A DNA stretch of 64,000 nucleotides from Nocardioides sediminis (GTDB taxonomy: Bacteria; Actinomycetota; Actinomycetes; Propionibacteriales; Nocardioidaceae), in contig NZ_PZYZ01000002.1 in the NCBI RefSeq assembly GCF_003047295.1, forward strand, positions 682,001-746,000. The letters run 5' to 3'. Numbering within the stretch: position 1 is the stretch's first letter; every line of letters starts with the position of its first letter. The position numbers were made by a program, and so were the translations under genes. Positions 29,149-37,190 of the stretch are shown piece by piece. Under the pieces are notes generated by a model. It made no database searches, had not been told where the DNA came from, and saw nothing but the letters and a program-made list of their open reading frames with translations.

Positions 29149-29351
29149 GCGCCGACCCTAGCGAGCCGTCCCGCGGCCTCGCCGGGTGTGTCCCGCCCGC
29201 GGCATCCCACCCACGACATCCCGCCCGGGTGGATCCCGCCAGATGAAAAGAGAGGGCATGTCTGCAACCTCATGGGGTACAACTGCGTCATAGTGAGTGG
29301 CACGTCACAGTCTGGGAGTGCCGGGGGGCACTGACAGAGGGGGAGGCACCG

Positions 29352-29660
29352 ATGGACATCACCACGGACGGACCGGTCCTGATGTTGCACGGTGACTTCG
29401 ACGTGCGCAGCACGTGGGAGGTCCGGGCAGCGATCTACGAGCTCCTCGAGGGGGTCGAGGAGGACATCGTCATCGACCTGGGCGACGTCGACAACGTCGA
29501 CGTCACCGCCCTGCGGGTGCTCGCCGTCGCCACCCGCCAGGCATGGCTGACCGGGCACCACCTGACCGTCCGCAACTGTGGTCCCACGGTCCGCCGCATG
29601 ATGCACCTGAGCCGGTTGGCCCGGGCCATCGAGGTCGAGCGGACCGCCGCCACCGCTTGA
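29352..29660 (+). CDS. STAS-domain protein, anti-sigma-factor antagonist-like
   Basis: 102 residues, one STAS domain (LMLHGDFDVRSTWEVRAAIYELL ... EDIVIDLGDVDNVDVTALRVL). In SpoIIAA/RsbV proteins the phosphorylated residue is Ser in DSSG; here the position reads DVTA with Thr52, so phosphorylation by a switch kinase is possible but non-standard. No anti-sigma kinase or sigma factor adjacent. GGAGG is 6 nt before the ATG. Upstream, 203 nt without a gene contain an AT-richer patch and a 6-bp hairpin (AGTGCC-GGGG-GGCACT, 29317-29332) just before the ribosome-binding site, which might restrain translation. Confidence 0.8.
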   Translation: MDITTDGPVLMLHGDFDVRSTWEVRAAIYELLEGVEEDIVIDLGDVDNVDVTALRVLAVATRQAWLTGHHLTVRNCGPTVRRMMHLSRLARAIEVERTAATA

Positions 29661-29700
29661 ACCCGGGTGGGGTTGCTCACATCTCCAGCCGGTGACTCGC

Positions 29701-29709
29701 CGGTAACCG
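29701..29709. promoter_or_regulatory. CGGTAACCG motif between -35 and -10 of ecm
   Basis: Nine-base palindrome with a free centre, ending 6 nt before the TACATT -10 box (29716-29721), which itself is 6 nt before the ecm ATG. The same palindrome occurs upstream of the hydroxyacyl-CoA dehydrogenase and of ccr, so it is a candidate shared operator. Confidence 0.45.
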
Positions 29710-29727
29710 CGGGCCTACATTGACCCC

Positions 29728-31791
29728 ATGAACGAGACGCAGGCCCAGGTCCCGTCGGCCGCTCCGCAGGACGCACGTCCCACCAAGGACCGGCCGTGGG
29801 TGATGCGGACGTACGCCGGCCACTCCACCGCCGCGGCGTCCAACGCGCTCTACCGGACCAACCTGGCCAAGGGCCAGACCGGCCTGAGCGTCGCCTTCGA
29901 CCTGCCGACGCAGACCGGCTACGACCCCGACAGCCCGCTGTCGCGCGGCGAGGTCGGCAAGGTCGGCGTCCCGGTGCCGCACCTGGGCGAGATGCGCAAG
30001 CTCTTCGACGAGATCCCGCTGACCGGGATGAACACCTCGATGACCATCAACGCCACCGCGATGTGGCTGCTGGCGCTCTACCAGGTCACCGCGGAGGAGC
30101 AGAACGGCCTGACGGCCGAGTCCAGCCCGGAGGAGCGCAGCGCCGTCGCGCACCAGCTCGCCGGCACGACGCAGAACGACATCATCAAGGAGTACCTGTC
30201 GCGCGGGACCTACGTCTTCCCGCCCGAGCACTCCCTGCGCCTGATCAGCGACATGATCGCCTACACGGTCCACGAGATCCCCAAGTGGAACCCGATCAAC
30301 ATCTGCAGCTACCACTTGCAGGAGGCCGGCGCCACGCCGACCCAGGAGCTCGCCTATGCGCTGTGCACCGCGATCGCGGTCCTCGACCAGGTCAAGGCCT
30401 CCGGGCAGGTCGACGAGGCCGACTTCGAGAAGGTCGTGGGCCGCATCTCCTTCTTCGTCAACGCGGGCGTGCGCTTCATCGAGGAGACCTGCAAGATGCG
30501 GGCCTTCGTCCAGCTGTGGGACGAGATCACCCGCGAGCGCTACCACGTGCAGGACGAGAAGATGCGGCGCTTCCGCTACGGCGTGCAGGTCAACTCCCTC
30601 GGCCTGACCGAGGCCCAGCCGGAGAACAACGTCCAGCGCATCGTGCTGGAGATGCTGGGGGTGACGCTCTCCAAGAACGCCCGGGCGCGCGCCGTGCAGC
30701 TCCCGGCGTGGAACGAGGCCCTCGGCCTCCCGCGGCCCTGGGACCAGCAGTGGTCGCTGCGGCTGCAGCAGGTGCTGGCCTTCGAGTCCGACCTCCTGGA
30801 GTACGACGACATCTTCGACGGCTCCCACGTGATCGAGGCCAAGGTCGCCGAGCTCGTCGCCGGCGCCAAGGCCGAGATCGACCGGGTCCAGGCGATCGGA
30901 GGCGCGATCGCCGCGGTCGAGTCGGGCTACATGAAGCAGGCGCTGGTCAGCGCCCACGCCGCCCGCCGCGCCCGCATCGAGGCCGGCGACGAGATCATCG
31001 TCGGCGTCAACAAGTTCGACACCACCGAGCCCTCGCCGCTGACGGCCAACCTCGACGAGGCGATCATGGCCGCCGACCCCGCGGCCGAGCAGTCGGCGCT
31101 CGACTCGGTCGCGGCGTGGAAGGCGCAGCGTGACGAGGCCGCGGTGGCCGAGGCGCTCGCCCGGCTGGCCGCCGACGCCAAGAGCGACACCAACCTGATG
31201 CACGCGACCCTGGCCGCCGCCCGGGCCGGCGCGACGACGGGGGAGTGGGCCGGCACCCTGCGCGAGGTGTTCGGGGAGTTCCGCGCCCCGACGGGCGTCA
31301 ACGGGGTCGTCGGCGTGGCCGAGGCGGGCGCCGAGCTCGCCGCGGTGCGCGAGCGGGTCCGTACGACGGGCGAGGAGCTCGGAGGCCGACTGCGGCTGCT
31401 CGTGGGCAAGCCCGGCCTCGACGGGCACTCCAACGGCGCCGAGCAGGTCGCCGTACGGGCGCGGGACGCGGGCTTCGAGGTGGTCTACCAGGGCATCCGG
31501 CTGACCCCGGAGCAGATCGTGGCGGCCGCGGTCGCCGAGGACGTGCACTGCGTCGGGCTCTCGATCCTGTCCGGCTCGCACATGGAGCTCGTGCCCGACG
31601 TGCTGGACGGGCTGCGCGAGGCCGGCCTCGAGGACGTGCCGGTGATCGTCGGCGGGATCATCCCCGAGTCCGACGGCCGCAGGCTCGTCGAGATGGGCGT
31701 CGCGGCGGTCTACACGCCCAAGGACTTCGGGCTGACGGCGATCATGGGCGGCATCGTCGACGTCATCCGGCGCGCCCACGACCTCGACTGA
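29728..31791 (+). CDS. ecm: Ethylmalonyl-CoA mutase / MeaA-type B12-dependent acyl-CoA mutase
   Basis: 687 residues, single polypeptide: substrate (beta/alpha)8 barrel, then linker, then C-terminal B12 domain. The N-terminus RTYAGHSTAAASNALYRTNLAKGQ, with His32 where methylmalonyl-CoA mutase has Phe, is characteristic of the MeaA/Ecm clade. The Arg that binds the substrate carboxylate is kept (IKEYLSRGTYVFPPE), so the substrate is a malonyl-CoA derivative. The B12 loop is GKPGLDGHSNGAEQ (DxHxxG). Converts ethylmalonyl-CoA to methylsuccinyl-CoA in the ethylmalonyl-CoA pathway; the presence of Ccr in the same window supports this over methylmalonyl-CoA mutase. Confidence 0.88.
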   Translation: MNETQAQVPSAAPQDARPTKDRPWVMRTYAGHSTAAASNALYRTNLAKGQTGLSVAFDLPTQTGYDPDSPLSRGEVGKVGVPVPHLGEMRKLFDEIPLTGMNTSMTINATAMWLLALYQVTAEEQNGLTAESSPEERSAVAHQLAGTTQNDIIKEYLSRGTYVFPPEHSLRLISDMIAYTVHEIPKWNPINICSYHLQEAGATPTQELAYALCTAIAVLDQVKASGQVDEADFEKVVGRISFFVNAGVRFIEETCKMRAFVQLWDEITRERYHVQDEKMRRFRYGVQVNSLGLTEAQPENNVQRIVLEMLGVTLSKNARARAVQLPAWNEALGLPRPWDQQWSLRLQQVLAFESDLLEYDDIFDGSHVIEAKVAELVAGAKAEIDRVQAIGGAIAAVESGYMKQALVSAHAARRARIEAGDEIIVGVNKFDTTEPSPLTANLDEAIMAADPAAEQSALDSVAAWKAQRDEAAVAEALARLAADAKSDTNLMHATLAAARAGATTGEWAGTLREVFGEFRAPTGVNGVVGVAEAGAELAAVRERVRTTGEELGGRLRLLVGKPGLDGHSNGAEQVAVRARDAGFEVVYQGIRLTPEQIVAAAVAEDVHCVGLSILSGSHMELVPDVLDGLREAGLEDVPVIVGGIIPESDGRRLVEMGVAAVYTPKDFGLTAIMGGIVDVIRRAHDLD

Positions 31792-31800
31792 GGCGAGCGC

Positions 31801-32298
31801 TCACCAGCCGTGGCTGCCGGGACCGCCCTTGAACGGGCCCACCACCCGGTCGGTGATCCAGCCACCGTAGAACCCGCCCTCCTGCGCGCGGACGACCTCG
31901 CCGTCCACCAGGCAGGCGTCGACGAGGGCGGGCATCACCGACAGGTGCTCGCGGATGGCTTCGAACCCGTGCGTCGGGTCGGGGTACGTCCAGGCCGCCC
32001 GATGGGCGGTCGCGTCCGGCGTGACGAGGTCGAAGTAGGTCGCCACGCCCTTCCACTCGCAGTACGTCGTGCCGTCGACCGGGCGCAGCACGCCAGGCGC
32101 GAAGGCGTCCCGGGGGAGGTAGTAGGCCGGCGGGTGGCTCGTCTCGAGGACCCGCAGCGCGGCGGTGGTGCGTGCGACGACCGTGCCGCCGAGGTGGACC
32201 TCCACGGTCTCCGGGGTCGGCTCGACGCGCGGCGGGCGCGGGTAGTCCCAGACGGACTCCTGGCCCGGGCCGGGGACCTCCGGGGTGGGTCGGCGCAT
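31801..32298 (-). CDS. DUF427 domain protein
   Basis: 165 residues. Conserved features of the family: YYLPRDAF, TYCEWKGVATYFD and WTYPDP. Unknown function, cytosolic. ATG start with TAGGTT 6 nt upstream (leaderless type). It ends 10 nt from the convergent ecm and is divergent from the histidine phosphatase gene with only 44 bp between the start codons. Confidence 0.85.
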   Translation of the reverse strand: MRRPTPEVPGPGQESVWDYPRPPRVEPTPETVEVHLGGTVVARTTAALRVLETSHPPAYYLPRDAFAPGVLRPVDGTTYCEWKGVATYFDLVTPDATAHRAAWTYPDPTHGFEAIREHLSVMPALVDACLVDGEVVRAQEGGFYGGWITDRVVGPFKGGPGSHGW

Positions 32299-32304
32299 GC
32301 CGCC

Positions 32305-32336
32305 AACCTACGGGCGGCCCGGTCGCGGTCTAGCGT
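32305..32336. promoter_or_regulatory. Back-to-back leaderless promoters
   Basis: TAGGTT on the minus strand (32305-32310) serves DUF427 and TAGCGT on the plus strand (32331-32336) serves the phosphatase; each ends 6 nt before its ATG. The two -10 boxes are 20 bp apart, so the -35 regions must overlap the opposite promoter and the two RNA polymerases cannot bind together. Confidence 0.45.
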
Positions 32337-32342
32337 GTGCGG

Positions 32343-32948
32343 ATGAGCGACCTGCAGTGCCCCACCCGTCTCTTCCTGGCCCGGCACGGCGACGCCGCCT
32401 ACGAGACGTCCCTCGTCACCGACCACGGCGGCTGGCTGAGCGCCGCCGGCCGGGCGCAGTCGCGGGAGCTGGGGGAGCGGTTGCGCGGCGAGCGCATCGC
32501 CCGGGTGTGGTGCAGCCCGATGTCCCGCGCGGTGCAGACCGCCGAGATCGCGGCGGGCGTCCTGGGTGTCGACGTGGTCGTGCGCGAGGGCCTGCGCGAG
32601 TACGCCGTCGGGGCGCTGGCGGGCACGGACGCCGACGAGGCTGCGGTCGTGGGCCCGGTGTTCCAGCGGTGGGTGGAGGGTGACGACGGCGCCACCGTCC
32701 CCGGCGGCGAGGCCGTGGCGGCGACCGTCGCCCGGGTCGTCGAGGTGCTCGAGGAGGTCCGCGACACCCACCGCGGCGAGGCCGTGCTGGTGGTGGGCCA
32801 CGGGGGGACGACGATGGCCACGGTGCCGACCCTGCTCGGGACGCCGCGCGCGACGGCGTACGACCTCGCGCTGCTCGGCGGCGGGTACGTCGCGCTGGAG
32901 GGCGACGCGGACGGCTGGCGGGCTGTGGGGAAGATGACCACTGGCTGA
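32343..32948 (+). CDS. Histidine phosphatase family protein (phosphoglycerate-mutase-like)
   Basis: 201 residues. Catalytic RHG in RLFLARHGDAAYE near residue 14, acceptor Glu region REGLREYAVG, second catalytic His in VVGHGGTTMA. Substrate unknown; many such proteins hydrolyse phosphate esters rather than act as glycolytic mutases. ATG 32343 is preferred over GTG 32337 by the TAGCGT box 6 nt upstream. Confidence 0.87.
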   Translation: MSDLQCPTRLFLARHGDAAYETSLVTDHGGWLSAAGRAQSRELGERLRGERIARVWCSPMSRAVQTAEIAAGVLGVDVVVREGLREYAVGALAGTDADEAAVVGPVFQRWVEGDDGATVPGGEAVAATVARVVEVLEEVRDTHRGEAVLVVGHGGTTMATVPTLLGTPRATAYDLALLGGGYVALEGDADGWRAVGKMTTG

Positions 32949-32961
32949 GAAGTCAATGAGG

Positions 32962-32980
32962 ATAGGTAAGGCTGCCCTCA
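32962..32980. promoter_or_regulatory. Candidate IdeR/DtxR iron box
   Basis: ATAGGTAAGGCTGCCCTCA matches 14 of 19 bases of the consensus TTAGGTTAGGCTAACCTAA, including the whole TAGGTNAGGCT left part and CCT on the right. It covers the -35 region of the TAGGGT promoter (32989-32994) of the small Cys/Lys-rich protein, the usual position for repression by iron-loaded IdeR/DtxR. Confidence 0.5.
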
Positions 32981-33001
32981 TCTCCCTGTAGGGTGCTCCG
33001 C

Positions 33002-33217
33002 ATGGGCAAGTCGAAGTCCAAGGACAAGGGCAAGAAGGCAGCCAAGGCCGGCAAGGTCGCCAAGCTGCCCAAGAAGGAGTGCTGCGTCTCCAAGTCGCGG
33101 TGCGGCCGCTGCCCGATCCGGATGCTCCAGGAGGGCACCCTCCCCGACGGCTACACCGTCAAGAAGCGCAAGCTGGTCAAGGTGAAGAAGAAGGCCGGCA
33201 AGGAGCTGGCCGCCTGA
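33002..33217 (+). CDS. Small Lys- and Cys-rich protein, putatively iron-regulated
   Basis: 71 residues, pI very basic: the first 28 residues are mostly Lys, Ala and Gly (MGKSKSKDKGKKAAKAGK), the core is KKECCVSKSRCGRCPIRML with four Cys (CC-x5-C-x2-C) and the tail is again Lys-rich (KKRKLVKVKKKAGKELAA). The Cys set could bind a metal ion; the Lys flanks suggest RNA or DNA contact. I do not know a characterised homologue. Leaderless-type promoter (TAGGGT, 7 nt before ATG) overlapped upstream by a DtxR-like box. The 3' end overlaps the convergent DUF952 gene by 41 nt. Confidence 0.8.
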   Translation: MGKSKSKDKGKKAAKAGKVAKLPKKECCVSKSRCGRCPIRMLQEGTLPDGYTVKKRKLVKVKKKAGKELAA

Positions 33218-33524
33218 TCGGCTGCACGTCGACGACGGCCGTGGGCTCGATCGGTCCGTAGACGTGCGGGTAGGTGTCGTCCCCCACCGCCTCCACTCGC
33301 ACCTCGGCGGCGAGTCGGTCCGGGTCGATGACGAGGAGCACCAGCGGCTCGTCGAGGTCGGCGTACCAGCGCTCGAGGACGGGCTGCACCTGCTCGCGCC
33401 GGGAGGCGTGGATGAAGCCCTCCTCGGCGAGCGTCCGCCCCCGGGTGGAGGTGGCGTAGGCGCCGTGGCGGACCGCTGCCTCCCAGTCGGCCGCGGTGGC
33501 CACGTGGAAGATCTGCTCCGTCAT
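33177..33524 (-). CDS. DUF952 family protein
   Basis: 115 residues. Family pattern: IFHVATAADWEAA at the start, EGFIHASRREQVQPVLERWYAD (FIHxS is the hallmark), then YPHVYGPIEPTAV. Unknown function; cytosolic. Starts 13 nt after the nucS stop, so probably in one transcript with it. Start at MTEQIF rather than the longer frame because the upstream part lies inside nucS and is not family-like. Confidence 0.85.
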   Translation of the reverse strand: MTEQIFHVATAADWEAAVRHGAYATSTRGRTLAEEGFIHASRREQVQPVLERWYADLDEPLVLLVIDPDRLAAEVRVEAVGDDTYPHVYGPIEPTAVVDVQPIRRPAPCRPSSSP

Positions 33525-33537
33525 CGCAGGGCCGGCC

Positions 33538-34224
33538 TCAGAACAGCCGGTGCTCGGAGTCGTCCATGCCACGCAGCGCGTCGTAGTCGACGAGCGCGCA
33601 GGCGATGCCCCGGTCGGTGGCCAGCACGCGCGCCTGCGGCTTGATCTCCTGGGCGGCGAAGATGCCCCGCACCGCTCCCTTGCGGGTGAGCGCGGGGTCG
33701 CGGTTGAGCAGGTCGAGGTAGCGCGTCAGCTGCTCGACGCCGTCGATCTCGCCGCGCCGCTTGATCTCCACGGCGACGCTGAGCCCCTCGGCGTCCCGGC
33801 ACATCAGGTCGACCGGCCCGATGGCGGTCATGAACTCGCGCCGGACCAGCGTGAGGCCCTCGTCGAGGGAGGCGGGGTGCTCGGCGAGCAGCTCCTGGAG
33901 GTGCTTCTCGACGCCGTCCTTCTGCAGACCGGGGTCGACGCCGAGCTCGTGGTGGGAGTCGGAGTGCACCTCCTCGATGAGGATGCGCAGGGTGTCGTCG
34001 GTCTTGGCCGCGGTCACCGTCCACTCCGGCTGGCCGTCCTCGGTGGTGCCCTCGCGGAAGGTGCACGGGGGCGACATCCAGTTGAGCGGCTTGTAGGAGC
34101 CGCCGTCGGAGTGGACGAGCACGGACCCGTCGGCCTTGATCATCAGCACCCTGGTGGCCATCGGCAGGTGGGCGGTCAGCCGCCCGGCGTAGTCGACCTG
34201 GCAGCGCGCAACGACGATCCTCAC
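33538..34224 (-). CDS. nucS: Mismatch-specific endonuclease NucS (EndoMS)
   Basis: 228 residues, standard length. Nuclease that cuts both strands at mismatches and provides the non-canonical mismatch repair of actinobacteria lacking MutS/MutL. N-terminal binding domain ([21 protein letters not shown]), catalytic PD-ExK-type residues in [22 protein letters not shown], and a C-terminal HRLF resembling the beta-clamp-binding tail. GTG start with TAGGTT 8 nt upstream. Confidence 0.95.
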   Translation of the reverse strand: MRIVVARCQVDYAGRLTAHLPMATRVLMIKADGSVLVHSDGGSYKPLNWMSPPCTFREGTTEDGQPEWTVTAAKTDDTLRILIEEVHSDSHHELGVDPGLQKDGVEKHLQELLAEHPASLDEGLTLVRREFMTAIGPVDLMCRDAEGLSVAVEIKRRGEIDGVEQLTRYLDLLNRDPALTRKGAVRGIFAAQEIKPQARVLATDRGIACALVDYDALRGMDDSEHRLF

Positions 34225-34304
34225 GGGCAGGCAACCTACCTCCAGCCCGGTGCGCGCTCCACGTCAGCCGTCCGGCTACTTTCACCCGGAGGGGTGGACA
34301 TCTG

Positions 34305-34318
34305 CTGGACTAGTCCAG
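34305..34318. promoter_or_regulatory. 14-bp palindrome upstream of the AGCS symporter
   Basis: CTGGACTAGTCCAG is a perfect palindrome 12 nt before the ATG, between the divergent nucS and symporter genes and close to where the symporter transcript would begin. Its CTGG..CCAG ends resemble sites of GntR/FadR-type regulators. No regulator gene adjacent. Confidence 0.4.
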
Positions 34319-34330
34319 TTGAGTAGGACG

Positions 34331-35890
34331 ATGCGCCCCCCCAACGCCGCCGTCCAGACCGCCGAGCAAGCCGAGACCTGGGGGTGGTTGTCCGACGTCG
34401 AGGCAGCCATCAACGGTGCCTTCGAGCCGATATCCACCGCCGTCCAGAACGTCATCTTCTACTCGCCGAACCTCTTCGGCGTGGAGGTGCCGCTCATCGT
34501 CTTCTGGCTGGTCCTCGCCGCGGCAGTCTTCACGGTCTACTTCCGCGGCATCCAGTTCACCGGCTTCCGGACCTCCCTGCACCTCGTGCGCGGCAAGTAC
34601 TCCCGCGCGAGCGACCCCGGCGAGGTCACCCACTTCCAGGCGTTGTCGTCGGCCGTGTCCGGCACGGTCGGGCTGGGCAACATCGCGGGCGTCGGCGTCG
34701 CGGTCACCATCGGCGGCGCAGGCGCCACGTTCTGGATGATCGTGGCGGGCCTGCTCGGCATGTGCACCAAGTTCGTCGAGTGCACGCTGGGTGTGAAGTA
34801 CCGGGAGGTGCACGAGGACGGCAGCGTCACGGGCGGCGCCTTCCGCTACCTGCCGGTCGCCTTCGAACGCTTCGGCTCGGGGATCTCCAGGGCGTTGACC
34901 CTGGTCTTCGCCGCAGCCCTGTTCCTCTTCGGGGCGGTGGGCGGCAACATGTTCCAGGCCAACCAGACGTTCGCCCAGGCGCGCGAGGTCACGGGCGGCG
35001 AGGACGGCTACCTCGGTTCGTCGGGGTCCGCGCTGGTCTTCGGCATCGTGCTCGCCCTCGGCGTCGGCCTCGTCATCCTCGGCGGGATCACCTCGATCGC
35101 CAGGGTCACCTCGCGCCTCGTGCCAGCGATGGCGCTCCTCTACCTGTTCGCGTGCTTCCTCGTCATCGCCGGCAACATCGTGAACGTCCCCGCGGCGGTG
35201 GCCACGATCATCAGCGGCGCGTTCAACCCCGAGGGCGTCGCGGGCGGGGTCATCGGCGTGCTGATCATCGGCTTCCAGCGCGCCGCGTTCTCCAACGAGG
35301 CCGGTGTCGGGTCCGCGCCCACGGCCCACGCGGCGGTGAAGACCAAGCACCCCGTCAGCGAGGGGTTCGTCGCGCTCCTGGAGCCCTTCATCGACACGGT
35401 CGTGGTGTGCACGGCGACGGCCCTGACCATCGTGATCGCCGACACCGCCTACTGGAACGACGCGCAGGAGACCGTGCAGGGCGGTGGGGCTGCGCCGGAC
35501 GGGGTCGTCGTCACCTCTCGCGCGTTCGAGACGTTCCTGCCGCAGTTCCCGGTGATCCTGGCCATCGCGGTCGCCCTGTTCGCGTTCTCCACGCTCATCA
35601 CGTGGGCCTACTACTCGATGAAGGCGTGGACGACGATGTTCGGGCGGTCCGAGCGCAGCGAGCTGGCGTTCAAGGTCTTCTTCTGCGTGTTCACCGTCAT
35701 CGGCACCGTGCTGACCTTCGACTCGGTGCTCGGGTTCGCCGACGCGATGCTGTTCGTGTGCGCGATCGTCAACCTGCTGGCCTGCTACATCCTGCTGCCG
35801 AAGGTGCGCGAGGAGCTGCGCAGCTTCCGCGCCGGTCTCGCCGACGGGTCGATCGAGGAGGTGCCGGTGGAGGAGCGCGCCACCACGTGA
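34331..35890 (+). CDS. Alanine/glycine:cation symporter (AGCS family)
   Basis: 519 residues, about 11 membrane helices. Family signature SSAVSGTVGLGNIAGVGVAV near residue 105; FQRAAFSNEAGVGSAPTAHA and AYYSMKAWTTMFG follow. Imports alanine or glycine with Na+. ATG 34331 has GTAGGA 5 nt upstream; the frame is open further up but that part is non-coding. Confidence 0.92.
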   Translation: MRPPNAAVQTAEQAETWGWLSDVEAAINGAFEPISTAVQNVIFYSPNLFGVEVPLIVFWLVLAAAVFTVYFRGIQFTGFRTSLHLVRGKYSRASDPGEVTHFQALSSAVSGTVGLGNIAGVGVAVTIGGAGATFWMIVAGLLGMCTKFVECTLGVKYREVHEDGSVTGGAFRYLPVAFERFGSGISRALTLVFAAALFLFGAVGGNMFQANQTFAQAREVTGGEDGYLGSSGSALVFGIVLALGVGLVILGGITSIARVTSRLVPAMALLYLFACFLVIAGNIVNVPAAVATIISGAFNPEGVAGGVIGVLIIGFQRAAFSNEAGVGSAPTAHAAVKTKHPVSEGFVALLEPFIDTVVVCTATALTIVIADTAYWNDAQETVQGGGAAPDGVVVTSRAFETFLPQFPVILAIAVALFAFSTLITWAYYSMKAWTTMFGRSERSELAFKVFFCVFTVIGTVLTFDSVLGFADAMLFVCAIVNLLACYILLPKVREELRSFRAGLADGSIEEVPVEERATT

Positions 35891-35909
35891 CGCCGGGGCG
35901 CGTGCGAGC

Positions 35910-37112
35910 ATGCCGTCCGTGACCGATGTGGACGACATGGTGGAGAGCACGACCGCGTACGACGTGGACGACCTGCGACGGGCCTTCCCCGGTCTCGACC
36001 CGGGCCTGGCCCGCTTCGACGGGCCGGGCGGCTCGCTGGTGCCGGCGGTAGTGACCGACGCCGTGGCGGACACGCTGCGCGCAGGCCTGTGCCAGCGCGG
36101 GGGCCCGACCGCCCAGGGTGCGCTCGCGGACCGGACCACGCTCGACGCCCGGGCGGCGATCGCCCGGCTCGTCGGCCTCCCCGACGCGCGCGGGGTGGTC
36201 TTCGGACGCTCGATGACCGCGCTCACCTTCGACACGGCGCGCACGCTCGCGCAGGACTGGGGACCGGGCGACGAGGTGGTCGTCTCCCGCCTCGACCACG
36301 ACGCCAACATCCGGCCCTGGGTGGTCGCCGCCGAGCGGGCGGGGGCGACCGTCCGCCGGCTCGGCTTCGACCCGGTCACCGCGGAGCTCGACGACGTGGA
36401 GCCCCTCCTGACCGATCGGACCCGGCTGGTGGCGGTGACGGCCGCCTCCAACCTCCTCGGCACCCGACCGGACGTGGCGGCGCTCGCGGCCGCGGCCCAC
36501 GAGGTCGGCGCCCTCGTGCACGTCGACGCCGTGCACCTCGCGGCCCACGCCCCGGTCGACCTGGGTGCCCTGGGCGCTGACCTGCTGGTCTGCTCGCCGT
36601 ACAAGTTCTTCGGCCCGCACCTCGGCGCCCTGGTCGCTGATCCCGCGCTGCTGGAGCGGCTGCGCCCCGACAAGCTGCTGCCCTCCAGCGACGCGGTGCC
36701 CGAGCGGTTCGAGCTCGGCACGCTGCCCTACGAGCTGCTGGCCGGGGTGACCGCCGCGGTGGAGTTCACGGAGTCGTGGGGGATGGCTGCCGTGGAGCGG
36801 CACGAGGCGGAGCTCCTGGCGCGGCTGCTCGAGGGCCTGGCGGGCATCGACCGGGTCGTCGTCCACGGCCGGCCGCAGCGTCGTACGCCGACGGTCCTGG
36901 TGACCGTGGACGGCCTGGACCCGGTCGAGGTGAGCCGACGGCTCGCCGACCGGGGCGTCGTGGCGCCGGCGGGCAGCTTCTACGCGCTCGAGGCGTCCCG
37001 GCACGCCGGGCTGGGCGACGGGGGCGGCGTGCGGATCGGGCTGGGGGCCTACACGACGGGCGACGAGGTCGACCGGCTGCTGGCCGGGCTGCGCGACGTC
37101 GCGGGGGAGTGA
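35910..37112 (+). CDS. Cysteine desulfurase-like PLP enzyme
   Basis: 400 residues, class V aminotransferase fold. PLP lysine in LLVCSPYKFFGPHLGALV near residue 228; DHDANIRPW and VHVDAVHLAAH bind the cofactor. The SPYKFFGPH motif marks the desulfurase-like subgroup, whose reaction is unproven, not the IscS/SufS enzymes: the flexible Cys loop of true desulfurases is not evident. Start uncertain (ATG 35910 or internal ATG 35937). Lies 20 nt after the symporter and may share its transcript. Confidence 0.85.
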   Translation: MPSVTDVDDMVESTTAYDVDDLRRAFPGLDPGLARFDGPGGSLVPAVVTDAVADTLRAGLCQRGGPTAQGALADRTTLDARAAIARLVGLPDARGVVFGRSMTALTFDTARTLAQDWGPGDEVVVSRLDHDANIRPWVVAAERAGATVRRLGFDPVTAELDDVEPLLTDRTRLVAVTAASNLLGTRPDVAALAAAAHEVGALVHVDAVHLAAHAPVDLGALGADLLVCSPYKFFGPHLGALVADPALLERLRPDKLLPSSDAVPERFELGTLPYELLAGVTAAVEFTESWGMAAVERHEAELLARLLEGLAGIDRVVVHGRPQRRTPTVLVTVDGLDPVEVSRRLADRGVVAPAGSFYALEASRHAGLGDGGGVRIGLGAYTTGDEVDRLLAGLRDVAGE

Positions 37113-37138
37113 CGTAGGTCTCAGACCGAGTGGTGAGC

Positions 37139-37153
37139 CGTCGGTTACCGACG
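37139..37153. promoter_or_regulatory. 15-bp palindrome CGTCGGTTACCGACG upstream of dehydrogenase
   Basis: Perfect 7-bp arms around one base, containing the CGGTWACCG core found also before ecm and ccr. It ends just before a TTCACA (37156-37161) that with CATCAT (37178-37183, 16-nt spacer) could form the promoter. Confidence 0.5.
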
Positions 37154-37190
37154 AGTTCACAGGAGGGGTGCCCGTGTCATCATGCGGGGC

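Noticed and set aside
29242..29292. 16-codon ORF (MKREGMSATSWGTTAS) upstream of the STAS gene
   Set aside because: No ribosome-binding site, AT-rich codons unlike neighbours and very short; I cannot support it as a gene.
34250..34330. Earlier in-frame start for the AGCS symporter
   Set aside because: Would place the palindrome and promoter region inside the coding sequence and lacks a ribosome-binding site; ATG 34331 has one.
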